Shown here in pieces: positions 1-8,492 of a stretch of 64,000 bases of DNA (its first letter is position 1; the number at the start of each line of letters is the position of its first letter). The position numbers and the translations under genes were made by a program. The DNA lies in contig NZ_JAIVFP010000001.1 in the NCBI RefSeq assembly GCF_022760755.1, forward strand, positions 699,501 to 763,500, given 5' to 3'. The notes beneath the pieces are model-generated. The model worked only from the letters and a program-made list of their open reading frames with translations. It was not told the DNA's origin and did not search any database. Source of the DNA: Candidatus Rhodoblastus alkanivorans (GTDB taxonomy: Bacteria > Pseudomonadota > Alphaproteobacteria > Rhizobiales > Beijerinckiaceae).

Positions 1-1758
1 GGCGGAGGTCACGGGCGAAACGATTTCGAGATCGTTGAGCTGGCCCATGTACTGCATCTTGAAGCCGGGGATCAGCAGCACGTCCTCGGGCTTGAAGCCG
101 TTGATCACGAATTCGTCGATGACCTTGACGGCGAGTTCGGCCCAGGCCTCCTGCAGGGTCTTGCAGGCGGCGGCTTTTTGGTCGTCGCTCGCGAATTGCG
201 CGACGCCGAGATCGACCGATTTGTCGTAGCGATATTCGAAATCCGCGCAGGCGCAGCCAAAGGCCGAGAAGCCCGCCGCCCAGGCAGGAACGACGACATC
301 CTTGAAGCCGACGCCCTCGGTATAGCCATAGGTGTGGACCGGGCCGGCGCCGCCATAGGAGAAGCAGGTGAATTCGGCCGGGTTGTAGCCTTTGGCGGAA
401 ATATTGGCGCGCAGATATTCCGACAAAGTCAGGTCAAGCAGTTCGATCACGCCGGAGGCGGCGTCTTCGACCGAGAGGCCGAGCGGATCGGCGATCTGGG
501 CCTTGATGTGCTGGCGCGCGCGTTCGACGTCGAGCTTGATCGCGCCGCCGAGGAAGTTCTCGGGATTGAGATAGCCGAGCACGACATGGCAGTCGGAAAC
601 CGAAACCGTGTCGAGGCCGCTGTCCGGCCAGCAGGTGCCGACGCGATAACCGGCGCTGTCCGGACCGAGCTTGATCGACTTGCTGTAGGGGTCGAGGCGG
701 ACGAAGCTGCCGGCGCCGGCGCCGACCGAATCCATCGCCACCAGCGGCAGCGACAGCACGAGGCGGGCCATGTCGGGATCGGACTTGATCGCGAAATTGC
801 CCTTGGTGATCAAAGCCACGTCGAAGCTCGTGCCGCCAATGTCGGAACAGGCGATGTTCTCATCGCCGAGCGCCTCGCCGAGCAGCTTCGAGCCGATGAC
901 GCCGCCGATCGGGCCGGAGACGATGGTGCGCGCCAATTCCTTCGCCTTCCAGCTGATGGTGCCGCCATGGGTGGCCATCACGCGCAGGTCGAATTTAGCG
1001 CCGTGCTTCTTGAAGCGGTCGTTGACCAGCTTCAGGGTCTGACGCGACGGCTCGGCGCCATAGGCTTCGAGGATCGTCGTGTTCATGCGATGGCTTTCCT
1101 TCCGCGACGGGTAATAATCGACGGAAGCGAAGACCGGGATTTCAACGCCGAGACGCGCCAGCTCCGCTTTCGCGATGTCGCGGGCCTTCTGTTCGGACGT
1201 CTCGTTCTTGTGCGATTGCAGCAGGCAGATCACGATCGCCTGAGCGCCTTCATCGATCAGTTCGCGGGTCGCCTGACGCACTTCCTCCTCGCGCAGCGGA
1301 ATGACGATCTTGCCCTGCACGTCGGTGCGCTCGGTGACGCCGCGGGTGCGCGAAACCGGCACAAGCGGGTCGTCGTAACGATGGGTGTTGAGGTGGATGC
1401 GATCCTCCAGCGCGTAGCCGAGATAACTCTGCAAGGCGCGGCCCATGGAATGGATCTGCTCAAAACCCTTGTTGCAGATCAGGCCGACCTTGAGGCCCTT
1501 GCGCATGAGAATGCGGTTGAGCATCGCCGTGCCGGAATAGACGCAGGTGACGAGTTCGGGATAGACGTCGTCGACCCCGCGGCTCCAATGGGCCAGCGCA
1601 TCGACCGACGAATTGTAGATCGCGAGCGATTCATCGGCCGGATTGCTCTGCGCCTTACCGACGACGAAACGTCCGTCGGCGCGCACGAAAAAGGTGTCGG
1701 TCATCGTGCCGCCGGCGTCGATGCCCATAACCTGGACGGAATTGGTCTGAGTCTCCAC
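1..1758 (-). CDS. acxA: Acetone carboxylase beta subunit (hydantoinase A/oxoprolinase family), 3' end outside window
   Basis: The minus-strand frame runs without a stop from 1758 to the window edge (586 codons). The family member is about 717 residues, so roughly the last 130 are missing. The N-terminal phosphate-binding motif DAGGTMTDTF and the body of a hydantoinase-A/oxoprolinase ATPase are visible. In the known acetone carboxylases (AcxABC) this subunit takes part in ATP-dependent carboxylation of acetone to acetoacetate in the cytoplasm. The GTG at 1758 is preferred over the ATG at 1728 because GGAGG stands a few bases upstream. A sigma-54 promoter at 1836-1850 and an AcxR-like activator gene directly upstream support acetone carboxylase rather than a hydantoinase. 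The alpha and gamma subunit genes should lie beyond the window edge. Confidence 0.85.
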   Translation of the reverse strand, partial: METQTNSVQVMGIDAGGTMTDTFFVRADGRFVVGKAQSNPADESLAIYNSSVDALAHWSRGVDDVYPELVTCVYSGTAMLNRILMRKGLKVGLICNKGFEQIHSMGRALQSYLGYALEDRIHLNTHRYDDPLVPVSRTRGVTERTDVQGKIVIPLREEEVRQATRELIDEGAQAIVICLLQSHKNETSEQKARDIAKAELARLGVEIPVFASVDYYPSRKESHRMNTTILEAYGAEPSRQTLKLVNDRFKKHGAKFDLRVMATHGGTISWKAKELARTIVSGPIGGVIGSKLLGEALGDENIACSDIGGTSFDVALITKGNFAIKSDPDMARLVLSLPLVAMDSVGAGAGSFVRLDPYSKSIKLGPDSAGYRVGTCWPDSGLDTVSVSDCHVVLGYLNPENFLGGAIKLDVERARQHIKAQIADPLGLSVEDAASGVIELLDLTLSEYLRANISAKGYNPAEFTCFSYGGAGPVHTYGYTEGVGFKDVVVPAWAAGFSAFGCACADFEYRYDKSVDLGVAQFASDDQKAAACKTLQEAWAELAVKVIDEFVINGFKPEDVLLIPGFKMQYMGQLNDLEIVSPVTSA

Positions 1759-1835
1759 GGGGTCCTCCGCTGTGATTTTTCGAAACGTCCGGAGGCTCAA
1801 CCACAATCGAACCGGCGCGCTTCACGGAGTAGTCC

Positions 1836-1850
1836 GCAACGGATGTGCCA
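1836..1850 (-). promoter_or_regulatory. Sigma-54 (-24/-12) promoter of acxA
   Basis: Read on the minus strand the sequence is TGGCAC-ATCCG-TTGC, an exact match to the -24 (GG) and -12 (GC) elements with correct spacing. Transcription would start near 1824, leaving a leader of about 65 nt before the GTG of acxA. The upstream neighbour encodes a sigma-54 activator, as expected for this promoter class. Confidence 0.9.
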
Positions 1851-1942
1851 GAATTTTTTTTCGTCTAATAAATTGATTTAACGTAATTATTTTCGAGATC
1901 GCGAGTCCATCTCGCGTTCGCAGCAAACGTTTTCGCGTCTGC

Positions 1943-1952
1943 ATTCCGGACG
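1943..1952 (-). promoter_or_regulatory. Candidate upstream activator site for AcxR
   Basis: The decamer ATTCCGGACG (plus strand) lies about 95 bp upstream of the acxA -24 element, a usual distance for enhancer sites of sigma-54 activators. The same decamer recurs at 4411-4420 upstream of acxR, next to the palindrome at 4380-4396 with the same core. That AcxR binds here is inference. Confidence 0.4.
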
Positions 1953-1980
1953 CAGTCGGAACGTGATCGCAGCCGACGCC

Positions 1981-2020
1981 CAAAACAAAAAAGCGCGTGT
2001 GGACCAGGTCCGCACGCGCT
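1981..2020 (-). terminator. Rho-independent terminator of acxR
   Basis: A 14-bp stem with one mismatch (1992-2005 paired with 2007-2020) is followed on the minus strand by a T-rich tract, TTTTTTGTTTT. It lies 59 bp after the acxR stop and upstream of the acxA promoter, so it separates the two transcription units. Confidence 0.85.
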
Positions 2021-2078
2021 GCACTTGGGTTAATTCGGCTCGATGGATTCTGGCGCTGGCGGAATGCACAGCGCCGGT

Positions 2079-4082
2079 TCAGAATTTGAATCGCTCCGCA
2101 GCGATGCGGCTGATGCCGTAACGCTTCACTTTCTCGTAGAGCGTGCTCTTGGCGATGCCCAGACGCGACGCGACGCGAGTCAGATTGCCATGCTCGGCCT
2201 CGATTGCCGCGATGATGGCCTGTCTTTCGCGATCCGCCAGACGGAGCGGCGTTGCGCCTTCCCCGAACATGACCGGCGCGGCGGTCAGCGAGGACTCGGA
2301 CGCGCCCGTGAGTTCGGGCGGGAGGTCGTCGGCCGTCAGGCGATCGCCTTCGGCGAGCAAGGTCATGCCCTCGATGACATTGCGCAGCTCGCGGATATTG
2401 CCCGGCCACGAATAAGCGAGCAGCGCCTCGACGACATTGGCGTCGATCGACCTTTTCGGAACCTTGTGCGTCCTCGCGGTCAGATCGACAAAATGCATCG
2501 CCAGCGCCGGTATGTCTTCACGATGGTCGACGAGCGGCGGCAGGCGCAAGGTTGCGACCGCGAGCCGATAGAACAGGTCCATGCGGAAGCGGCCATGCGC
2601 GACCTCGTCGCGCAGGTTGCGGTTGGTCGCGGCAATGACGCGCACTTGCACTTTGCGGGGCTTGTTTTCGCCGACGCGATAGACCTCGCCGTCCTCGAGC
2701 ACGCGGAGAAAATGCGCTTGAAGCTCCAGCGGCATTTCACCTATTTCGTCGAGGAACAAGGTTCCGCCGTTGGCCGCCTCGAATTTTCCCGCCATGCCGC
2801 CGCGGCGCGCGCCGGTGAAAGCGCCCTCCGCATAGCCAAACAATTCGCTCGCCAGCAGATCGCGGGTCATGCTGCCGCAATTGAGCGGGACGAAAGGTCC
2901 CTTGGCGCAGCTTCCGGCGTCGTGCAGCGCATGGGCGAACACCTCCTTGCCGACGCCTGTCGGCCCAAGCAGCAGGACGGGAAGATGAAGCTTGGCCAGC
3001 CGCCGTCCCCGGTCTTTGGCCCTGGCGATGCTTTCGCTCGAACCGATGATCCGATCGAACGGATCCTTGACGGAGGGCGCGGCATATTCGCCGAACTTGG
3101 CCACAGCATGCGACGCCCAGCGACGCGACGGCGGAATCGCGAGAATCGTACCCAGTCGCTCGTCACGTTCGAGAACCGGTTCGATCCAGTCGGCCTTCAA
3201 CCAGTGCGGCAGATTGCTGTGAGCGCGCTCCAGCCGCTCCACGGCGAGCTTCGCGCCGAGGTCGTTGCAGACATTGAGGTCGAGGCCGACGCTGTTGAAA
3301 TAGAGACCGGCGTTTTCGTTCGCGCGCACCAGGCGTCCGCGACGGTCGAAAACGACCAGTCCGCTTTCGCTCCAGCGCGTCGACTGCATGAAGGTGATGT
3401 CGAGCAGGCGCGCGCGCCGCTCCATTTCGACCGTCGACAGCCGGGTCTCGATGCGGCTGGCGCCGGCGACGGCAAGGGCCAGGCAATGCGTGTTGTGACT
3501 CCCGCTCAAGCCGGAAATGTCGAGCGCGCCAAGGATGGAGCCGTCGAAGGGATCGCGGATGACGCTGGCCGAACACGTCCAGTGCTTGACCCCTTCGCAA
3601 AAATGCTCGGCGGCGCAGATCTGGATTGGCTGTCCCGAGGCGAGCGCCGTGCCGATCGCGTTTGTGCCGCTGGCGGTTTCATCCCAGAGCGCGCCGGGAA
3701 CCAGCTTAACCTCATGACCTTCGAATTTTGCGCTGGGATCGCCTTCGACCCAGAGAATGACGCCGTTCGGATCGGTCAGGATCATCATGGTGCCGGATTC
3801 GGAGAGGAAATCCCGCGCATGGGCCATGACCGGCTTTGCCGCCTCGATCAGGTCGTGATGGCGCCGCTGGAGCGAATGCATCCCTTCATCGTCGACCACT
3901 ACGGGCGCGGAACATCGATCGGGACTGACGCCTGTATCGAGACAACGGCGCCAGGAATCCTCGACCATTCGCCGAACAGCGTTATCCGGCAGATCGTCGC
4001 CGGAAAGAAATTTTTCCCAAGCGACCATAATCGATCGCTCGCCGCCCGATTCCAATCGGCGGCCGGTCAGGTCGCGACTCAT
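2079..4082 (-). CDS. acxR: Sigma-54-dependent activator of acetone carboxylase (AcxR/AcoR family)
   Basis: The 667-residue protein has the layout of AcoR/AcxR activators. A GAF-like sensor domain lies at about 85-215. A sigma-54 AAA+ domain follows with Walker A GPTGVGKE (about 373-380), the sigma-54 contact loop GAFTGA (about 420-425) and Walker B LDEIGE. A Fis-type helix-turn-helix ends the protein (about 620-655). It probably senses acetone or a related metabolite and drives the sigma-54 promoter in front of acxA. The ATG at 4082 was chosen because GGGAGGAAGG precedes it; the frame stays open upstream to 4157 without a good ribosome-binding site. A strong terminator follows the gene. The ligand is inferred from the neighbouring carboxylase gene. 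Confidence 0.85.
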   Translation of the reverse strand: MSRDLTGRRLESGGERSIMVAWEKFLSGDDLPDNAVRRMVEDSWRRCLDTGVSPDRCSAPVVVDDEGMHSLQRRHHDLIEAAKPVMAHARDFLSESGTMMILTDPNGVILWVEGDPSAKFEGHEVKLVPGALWDETASGTNAIGTALASGQPIQICAAEHFCEGVKHWTCSASVIRDPFDGSILGALDISGLSGSHNTHCLALAVAGASRIETRLSTVEMERRARLLDITFMQSTRWSESGLVVFDRRGRLVRANENAGLYFNSVGLDLNVCNDLGAKLAVERLERAHSNLPHWLKADWIEPVLERDERLGTILAIPPSRRWASHAVAKFGEYAAPSVKDPFDRIIGSSESIARAKDRGRRLAKLHLPVLLLGPTGVGKEVFAHALHDAGSCAKGPFVPLNCGSMTRDLLASELFGYAEGAFTGARRGGMAGKFEAANGGTLFLDEIGEMPLELQAHFLRVLEDGEVYRVGENKPRKVQVRVIAATNRNLRDEVAHGRFRMDLFYRLAVATLRLPPLVDHREDIPALAMHFVDLTARTHKVPKRSIDANVVEALLAYSWPGNIRELRNVIEGMTLLAEGDRLTADDLPPELTGASESSLTAAPVMFGEGATPLRLADRERQAIIAAIEAEHGNLTRVASRLGIAKSTLYEKVKRYGISRIAAERFKF

Positions 4083-4659
4083 CTCGCCTTCCTCCCATAT
4101 TCTTCTTCTTTTGTTTTTTGATTTTTCGCAGTTTAACGCGGCTTTCGAGGTCCGCAAAGCGAGCGGGCCAAGTTTGCTCGGCGGATCGCCGTTGGCCAGC
4201 GCGACCAGTCCCTTTCTCTTGCGAGGCGGAAAACGCGTCGCCTCTGTCTCATTTCCGGAATTGTCGACAAGCCGCGCCGGAGCCCGACGACATTGATGTC
4301 GAATCGGATCGGACTTACGGAACGCAATAAACGCGCCAGCATCGAAAAGCCTTGATCCTCAATAGGTCCTATTTCGTATCGTCCGGAATCCGGACGTCGC
4401 GAACGTTCGAATTCCGGACGGCGATCCGATCGCGGCGAGGCGCGGCGGCGTCGATCGCCGGCAACCGGAATCTGGACGCCGCGTCCGTCCTTTGCGGACG
4501 CGAAAAGCCGTCGGGATGCAAAAAATAATCACATAAAAACAATCAATTGCACAAATAGGCCGCCTGGCGCGGCGCTTGCCCGGCCGGAGTGGTTCTCGAT
4601 CTCGGGCGGCGCCTCTCGCCTGCCGCTCCCGAGGCTCATCCGACGACGGGGCGTGGCTC
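4083..4659. other. Intergenic region upstream of acxR with repeated CCGGA-core palindromes
   Basis: No credible gene is visible in this 577-bp stretch. It contains a perfect palindrome CGTCCGGA-A-TCCGGACG at 4380-4396, a further ATTCCGGACG at 4411-4420, a TTCCGGAA at 4253-4260 and a degenerate copy near 4468. These share the core of the site upstream of the acxA promoter, which suggests an AcxR or other operator region. A sigma-54-like element for the plus strand is listed separately. Confidence 0.5.
4565..4579 (+). promoter_or_regulatory. Possible sigma-54-like promoter before the CaCA exchanger gene
   Basis: TGGCGCG-GCGC-TTGC has the GG and GC dinucleotides at sigma-54 spacing and points at the gene starting at 4660. 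In DNA this rich in GC a chance match is possible. Confidence 0.35.
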
Positions 4660-5622
4660 ATGGGCATGGTGCTTTTCGAAATGGCTCTCGCCACGGCGGC
4701 GATCTATTTCGCCTGCGAATATTTCACCAACGGCGTCGAATGGCTGGGGCGCAGGCTCAAGCTTTCGCAGACGGCGACGGGGACTTTGCTCGCCGCATTT
4801 GGAACAGCCCTGCCGGAAAGCGTCGTTACGCTGAGCGCCGTCGCCTTCGGATCGGGGTCGGCGCAGAAAGACATAGGCGTCGGCGCGGCCGTGGGCGGAC
4901 CGCTGGCGCTGAGCACGATCGGCTATGGCGTGATCGCCGTTCTGGCGTTCAGCGGCGCGCCCCGCATTTTCCGCAACCCGATCGAAGGCGGCTCGTTTCA
5001 ATGGCTGTTGCGCGACCAGATCTGGTTCCTGTCCTTGTTCGCGACGGGAACGATTCTGGGCATTGTTCGGCTCGACGGAAAATTCCTGTTCGGCATTCTC
5101 TTCATCGCGGCTTATGCGATTTACGTTCGTCGTGAATTAAGCGCCAATTGCGGACAGCACGAGGCGGCGGATCTCGACGCTCTCGCCATTCGTCCCGACG
5201 ACCCTGATCCCAGGCAATTCTGGATCTGGTTGCAGCTCGGCCTGTCCCTGGCGGTCATTCTGGTCGCATCGCGCGCTTTCGTGCGGGAGCTGGAGCTTAT
5301 CGGGTCGCTCATGGGTCTCGCGCCGCAGGTCACCGCCTTGCTGCTCAGTCCGATCGCGACCGAAATGCCGGAAACGGTCAATTCGATCGTCTGGGTCCGT
5401 CAGGGCAAAGTCGGATTGGCCTTGGCGAACATCAGCGGAGCCATGATGATCCAGGCGACGATCCCCGCAGCCTTCGGGATGATGTTCACGCCGTGGCGGT
5501 TCGAGGCGCCGATCATCGTCGCGGCGACCGTCGCCTTGGCAGCGACCGCGGCAGTCTGTTTTTTCATTTACACGCGCCAGGTCGCCTGGGCCGCGTCAGC
5601 TCTCAAGGCCGATCGACGATAG
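4660..5622 (+). CDS. Sodium/calcium exchanger family (CaCA) membrane protein
   Basis: The 320-residue, strongly hydrophobic protein carries the two inverted alpha repeats of the cation/Ca2+ exchanger superfamily: alpha-1 with FGTALPESVVTLSA near residue 47 and alpha-2 with SPIATEMPETVNSIVW in the C-terminal half. Both have the acidic residue that coordinates the cation. It should exchange Na+ or H+ for Ca2+ or a similar ion across the inner membrane. The length is normal for a bacterial YrbG-type protein. The ATG at 4660 is followed at once by the first membrane helix; the frame is open upstream to a TTG at 4576 but that extension has no family resemblance. It is not evidently part of either flanking system. 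Substrate is unknown. Confidence 0.8.
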   Translation: MGMVLFEMALATAAIYFACEYFTNGVEWLGRRLKLSQTATGTLLAAFGTALPESVVTLSAVAFGSGSAQKDIGVGAAVGGPLALSTIGYGVIAVLAFSGAPRIFRNPIEGGSFQWLLRDQIWFLSLFATGTILGIVRLDGKFLFGILFIAAYAIYVRRELSANCGQHEAADLDALAIRPDDPDPRQFWIWLQLGLSLAVILVASRAFVRELELIGSLMGLAPQVTALLLSPIATEMPETVNSIVWVRQGKVGLALANISGAMMIQATIPAAFGMMFTPWRFEAPIIVAATVALAATAAVCFFIYTRQVAWAASALKADRR

Positions 5623-5784
5623 CCGCGACCGGAAAGGGCGACAGTTGGAGCAACTGCGCGCTGGCGGTCGCAATCGCCGTCTTCATGTTGCGGCATATGC
5701 CATGGCGCGCCGCCAAAGACCCGGAACGTCCGATCATGGGCGCCAAACGACATCTCGCGGGATCGCTGGCGCGCCGATTCCGGC

Positions 5785-5805
5785 AATAGGCTCCAGGAGC
5801 CTATT
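5785..5805. repeat. Perfect 10-bp inverted repeat upstream of hupU
   Basis: AATAGGCTCC and GGAGCCTATT are exact reverse complements around a single A. They lie 34 bp before the hupU start codon. There is no T-tract, so an operator is as likely as a transcript end for the upstream gene. Confidence 0.5.
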
Positions 5806-5838
5806 GAAATTCGGACATAAACCGATGAAGGTGGCGCG

Positions 5839-6834
5839 ATGGTCGCCGTTCCAACCAATCTCCTGTGGCTTCAAGCCGGCTCCTGCGGCGGCTGCACCAT
5901 GTCCGTGCTGGAGCAAGGGGCTTCGGGATGGTTCGCCGAGCTGAAGACCTTTGGCCTCAATCTCCTCTGGCATCCGAGCGTGAGCGAGGAGAGCGGCGAG
6001 GAGGTTCTGGACATACTCGCCCGGATCGAGAGCGGCGAGACCCTGCTCGATATTCTCTGCGTCGAAGGCTCGATTCTGCGCGGGCCGCAGGGCACGGGCA
6101 TGTTCAACCGCTTGTCGGGCACGAAACGGAGCCTGCTCGATATCGCCTGCAGCCTGGCGAAGCGGGCGCAATATTGCGTGGCTATCGGGTCCTGCGCGGC
6201 CTTTGGCGGCGTTCCGGCCGGCGACCCCGATCCGACCGACGCCTGCGGCCTGCACTATGACGGCGCCGAGGCGGGCGGGGCCCTGGGCCGCGATTATCGC
6301 TCGGGCAAAGGGCTGCCGGTGATCAATGTCGCCGGCTGCGCGCCCCATCCCGGCTGGATCATGGAAACGCTCCAGGCGCTGGCGACGCACGATCTGACCG
6401 CCGCCGACCTTGACGCCCTCGGGCGTCCGACCTTTTTCGCCGCGCATCTCGCTCATCACGGTTGTTCGCGCAACGAATTCTATGAATTCAAGGCCAGCGC
6501 CCGCGTCCTTTCCGAGCGCGGCTGCCTGATGGAGCATCTCGGCTGCAAGGCGACCCAGGCGATCGGCGATTGCAACCAGCGCGCCTGGAATGGCGGCGGC
6601 TCATGCACCCATGGCGGCTTCGCCTGCATCTCCTGCACCGCCCCCAATTTCGAGAATGGGCGCAATTTCCACGTCACGCCCAAGATCGCCGGCATTCCGG
6701 TCGGCTTGCCGCTCGACATGCCCAAGGCCTGGTTCATGACCCTGGCGGCTCTGTCCAAATCCGCCACCCCCGAACGCGTGCGCAAGAACGCCGAAGCCGA
6801 CCGCATCGTCGAAAATCCGAGACGCGGCAAATGA
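5839..6834 (+). CDS. hupU: Hydrogen-sensing regulatory [NiFe]-hydrogenase, small subunit
   Basis: The 331-residue protein is an iron-sulfur small subunit of the HupU/HoxB type. It begins with QAGSCGGCTMS (Cys16, Cys19) and keeps the cysteine pattern for three FeS clusters, including SCAAFGG, GCAPHPGW and CTHGGFACISC. It has no Tat signal peptide, as expected for a cytoplasmic H2 sensor and unlike HupS further downstream. With HupV it binds H2 and signals to the HupT kinase. The ATG at 5839 is preceded by AAGGTGG. Its stop overlaps the hupV start (ATGA), so the two subunits are translationally coupled. Confidence 0.93.
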   Translation: MVAVPTNLLWLQAGSCGGCTMSVLEQGASGWFAELKTFGLNLLWHPSVSEESGEEVLDILARIESGETLLDILCVEGSILRGPQGTGMFNRLSGTKRSLLDIACSLAKRAQYCVAIGSCAAFGGVPAGDPDPTDACGLHYDGAEAGGALGRDYRSGKGLPVINVAGCAPHPGWIMETLQALATHDLTAADLDALGRPTFFAAHLAHHGCSRNEFYEFKASARVLSERGCLMEHLGCKATQAIGDCNQRAWNGGGSCTHGGFACISCTAPNFENGRNFHVTPKIAGIPVGLPLDMPKAWFMTLAALSKSATPERVRKNAEADRIVENPRRGK

Positions 6835-8273
6835 CGCGTCTGGTGGTCGGGCCGTTCAATCGGGTCGAGGGCGATCTCGAACTCACCCTCGACATCGCCG
6901 ACGGGCGGGTCGCCGAGGCGCGCGTGGCGACGACGCTTTACCGTGGCTTCGAACAGATTCTGGTCGGCCGCCCGGCCGCCGACGCCTTGGCCATCGCGCC
7001 GCGCATCTGTGGCATCTGCTCCCTGTCGCAGAGCATGGCGGCGGCGGCGGCCTTGCGGGCGGTGAGCGGCGTCCAGCCGCCGCCCAATGGCGAAATGGCC
7101 GCCAATATCGCCCATGCGGCGGAAAATATCGCCGACCACCTGACCCATTTCTATCTGTTCTTCATGCCGGACTTTTGTCGCGCCTTTTATGCGGACGCGG
7201 CGTGGTTTGCCGGCGTCGAGGCGCGGTTCAAGGCGCTTTCCGGCGCGGCGGCGGCGGAAGTTCTGCCGGCGCGCGCGCGGCTTCTGCACATCATGGGGCT
7301 GATCGCCGGCAAATGGCCGCATTCCCTGGCGATCCAGCCCGGCGGCGTGACCCGCTCGCTCGAACTCGGCGAAAAGATGCGGCTGATCGCTATCTTGGGC
7401 GATTTCCGCGCCTTTCTCGAAAAGGTCCTGTTCGGCGCGCCGCTCGAACAGGTCGTTGCGATCGCGACGCCCGAACAAATGGCCGATTTCGCGGAAGGGC
7501 GGGGCGATTTCGCGGCCTTCCTGCGACTGGCCAGGGATTTGGGTCTGGCCGAACTTGGCGCCATCGCTTTGCCGCTGATTTCTTTCGGCGCCTATCACGG
7601 CGCGCAAGGCGCGCTGTTTCCGGCGGGTCTGTTCGATCCGCGCGCGGGCGCGGCCGGGCCTCTGCCGTTCGGCGCAATCGGCGAGGACGTCGCCTTTTCC
7701 TATTTGCGCGACAGTGCGGCCGATCCGGCGAGAGCTGTCACCCTGCCCGACGCCGAGCGCCAAAACGCCTATTCCTGGGCCAAGGCGCCGCGCCTTGCCA
7801 GTGAGCCGGCGGAGACCGGCGCGGTGGCGCGGCAGGCGGTCGCCGGCGATCCGCTCATCCGGGCCCTGATCGCGCGAGGGCGCGGAACCAATGTCTTCGC
7901 GCGGGTTGTGGCGCGGGTGATCGAGATCGCGCGGCTGACGCTCGCGGCGGAGGCGTGGGCGCGCGCGTTGCGCCTGCGGGAGAGTTTTTGCGCGCATGGT
8001 CCGGCGCCGGCCGCGGGCGCGGGCGTCGGCATGGTCGAGGCGGCGCGCGGGGCGCTGGGCCATTGGCTGAGCGTCGACAGGGGCCTTATCCAGCGCTATC
8101 AGATCGTCGCGCCGACCACCTGGAATTTTTCTCCGCGCGACGCACAGGGCGTTCCCGGGCCGCTGGAGCAGGCCTTGGTCGGAGTCGAGGTCGGAGACGC
8201 CGGCGCCAAGGCCCCAGCGATCCAGCATGTGGTCCGCTCCTTCGATCCCTGCATGGTCTGCACGGCGCATTGA
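6831..8273 (+). CDS. hupV: Hydrogen-sensing regulatory [NiFe]-hydrogenase, large subunit
   Basis: The 480-residue large subunit holds both NiFe-ligand cysteine pairs: RICGIC (Cys60, Cys63) and DPCMVCTAH at the extreme C-terminus (Cys474, Cys477). The reading frame stops directly after that histidine. There is therefore no C-terminal peptide for an endopeptidase to remove, the known hallmark of HupV/HoxC sensors compared with catalytic large subunits. Together with HupU it forms the cytoplasmic H2 receptor that controls HupT. Its ATG overlaps the hupU stop. Confidence 0.93.
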   Translation: MTRLVVGPFNRVEGDLELTLDIADGRVAEARVATTLYRGFEQILVGRPAADALAIAPRICGICSLSQSMAAAAALRAVSGVQPPPNGEMAANIAHAAENIADHLTHFYLFFMPDFCRAFYADAAWFAGVEARFKALSGAAAAEVLPARARLLHIMGLIAGKWPHSLAIQPGGVTRSLELGEKMRLIAILGDFRAFLEKVLFGAPLEQVVAIATPEQMADFAEGRGDFAAFLRLARDLGLAELGAIALPLISFGAYHGAQGALFPAGLFDPRAGAAGPLPFGAIGEDVAFSYLRDSAADPARAVTLPDAERQNAYSWAKAPRLASEPAETGAVARQAVAGDPLIRALIARGRGTNVFARVVARVIEIARLTLAAEAWARALRLRESFCAHGPAPAAGAGVGMVEAARGALGHWLSVDRGLIQRYQIVAPTTWNFSPRDAQGVPGPLEQALVGVEVGDAGAKAPAIQHVVRSFDPCMVCTAH

Positions 8274-8411
8274 AATTGGAAGGACATTGTTCAGGGGTGA
8301 AAAGCTTCTTTTCGCTTTTCGGGCGCGGAACGAAGCGCCGATGTGGCGATGCTTCCTCTGAACTATTTGAAAATTATAATAAAAAATAGAATCTTTCCCC
8401 CGCTTTCCGCT

Positions 8412-8426
8412 TGGCGCCCTTCTTGC
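8412..8426 (+). promoter_or_regulatory. Sigma-54 (-24/-12) promoter of hupSLC
   Basis: TGGCGCC-CTTC-TTGC matches the -24/-12 consensus with correct spacing and lies 67 bp before the hupS start codon. An AT-rich stretch at 8365-8395 just upstream could be an IHF bend site. The HoxA-type activator at 22874-24307 retains a GAYTGA sigma-54 contact loop, so it is the likely partner. Confidence 0.85.
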
Positions 8427-8492
8427 CCAATGGTCCTCAACCGCCCGTCGCATCAGGCGAGGCGAAGAACCGAAGGGACAGGGGGGCGCTTC

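Noticed and set aside
2043-4121. Long open frame on the plus strand opposite acxR (and similar very long frames opposite hupS-hupL and other genes, e.g. 6480-9683 and 9662-12349 minus)
   Set aside because: They mirror the codon pattern of strongly coding genes in GC-rich DNA, give arginine- or alanine-rich products without domains, and lack ribosome-binding sites.
8298-8312. GAAAAG-CTT-CTTTTC repeat after hupV
   Set aside because: Short and weak stem; not enough for a terminator call.
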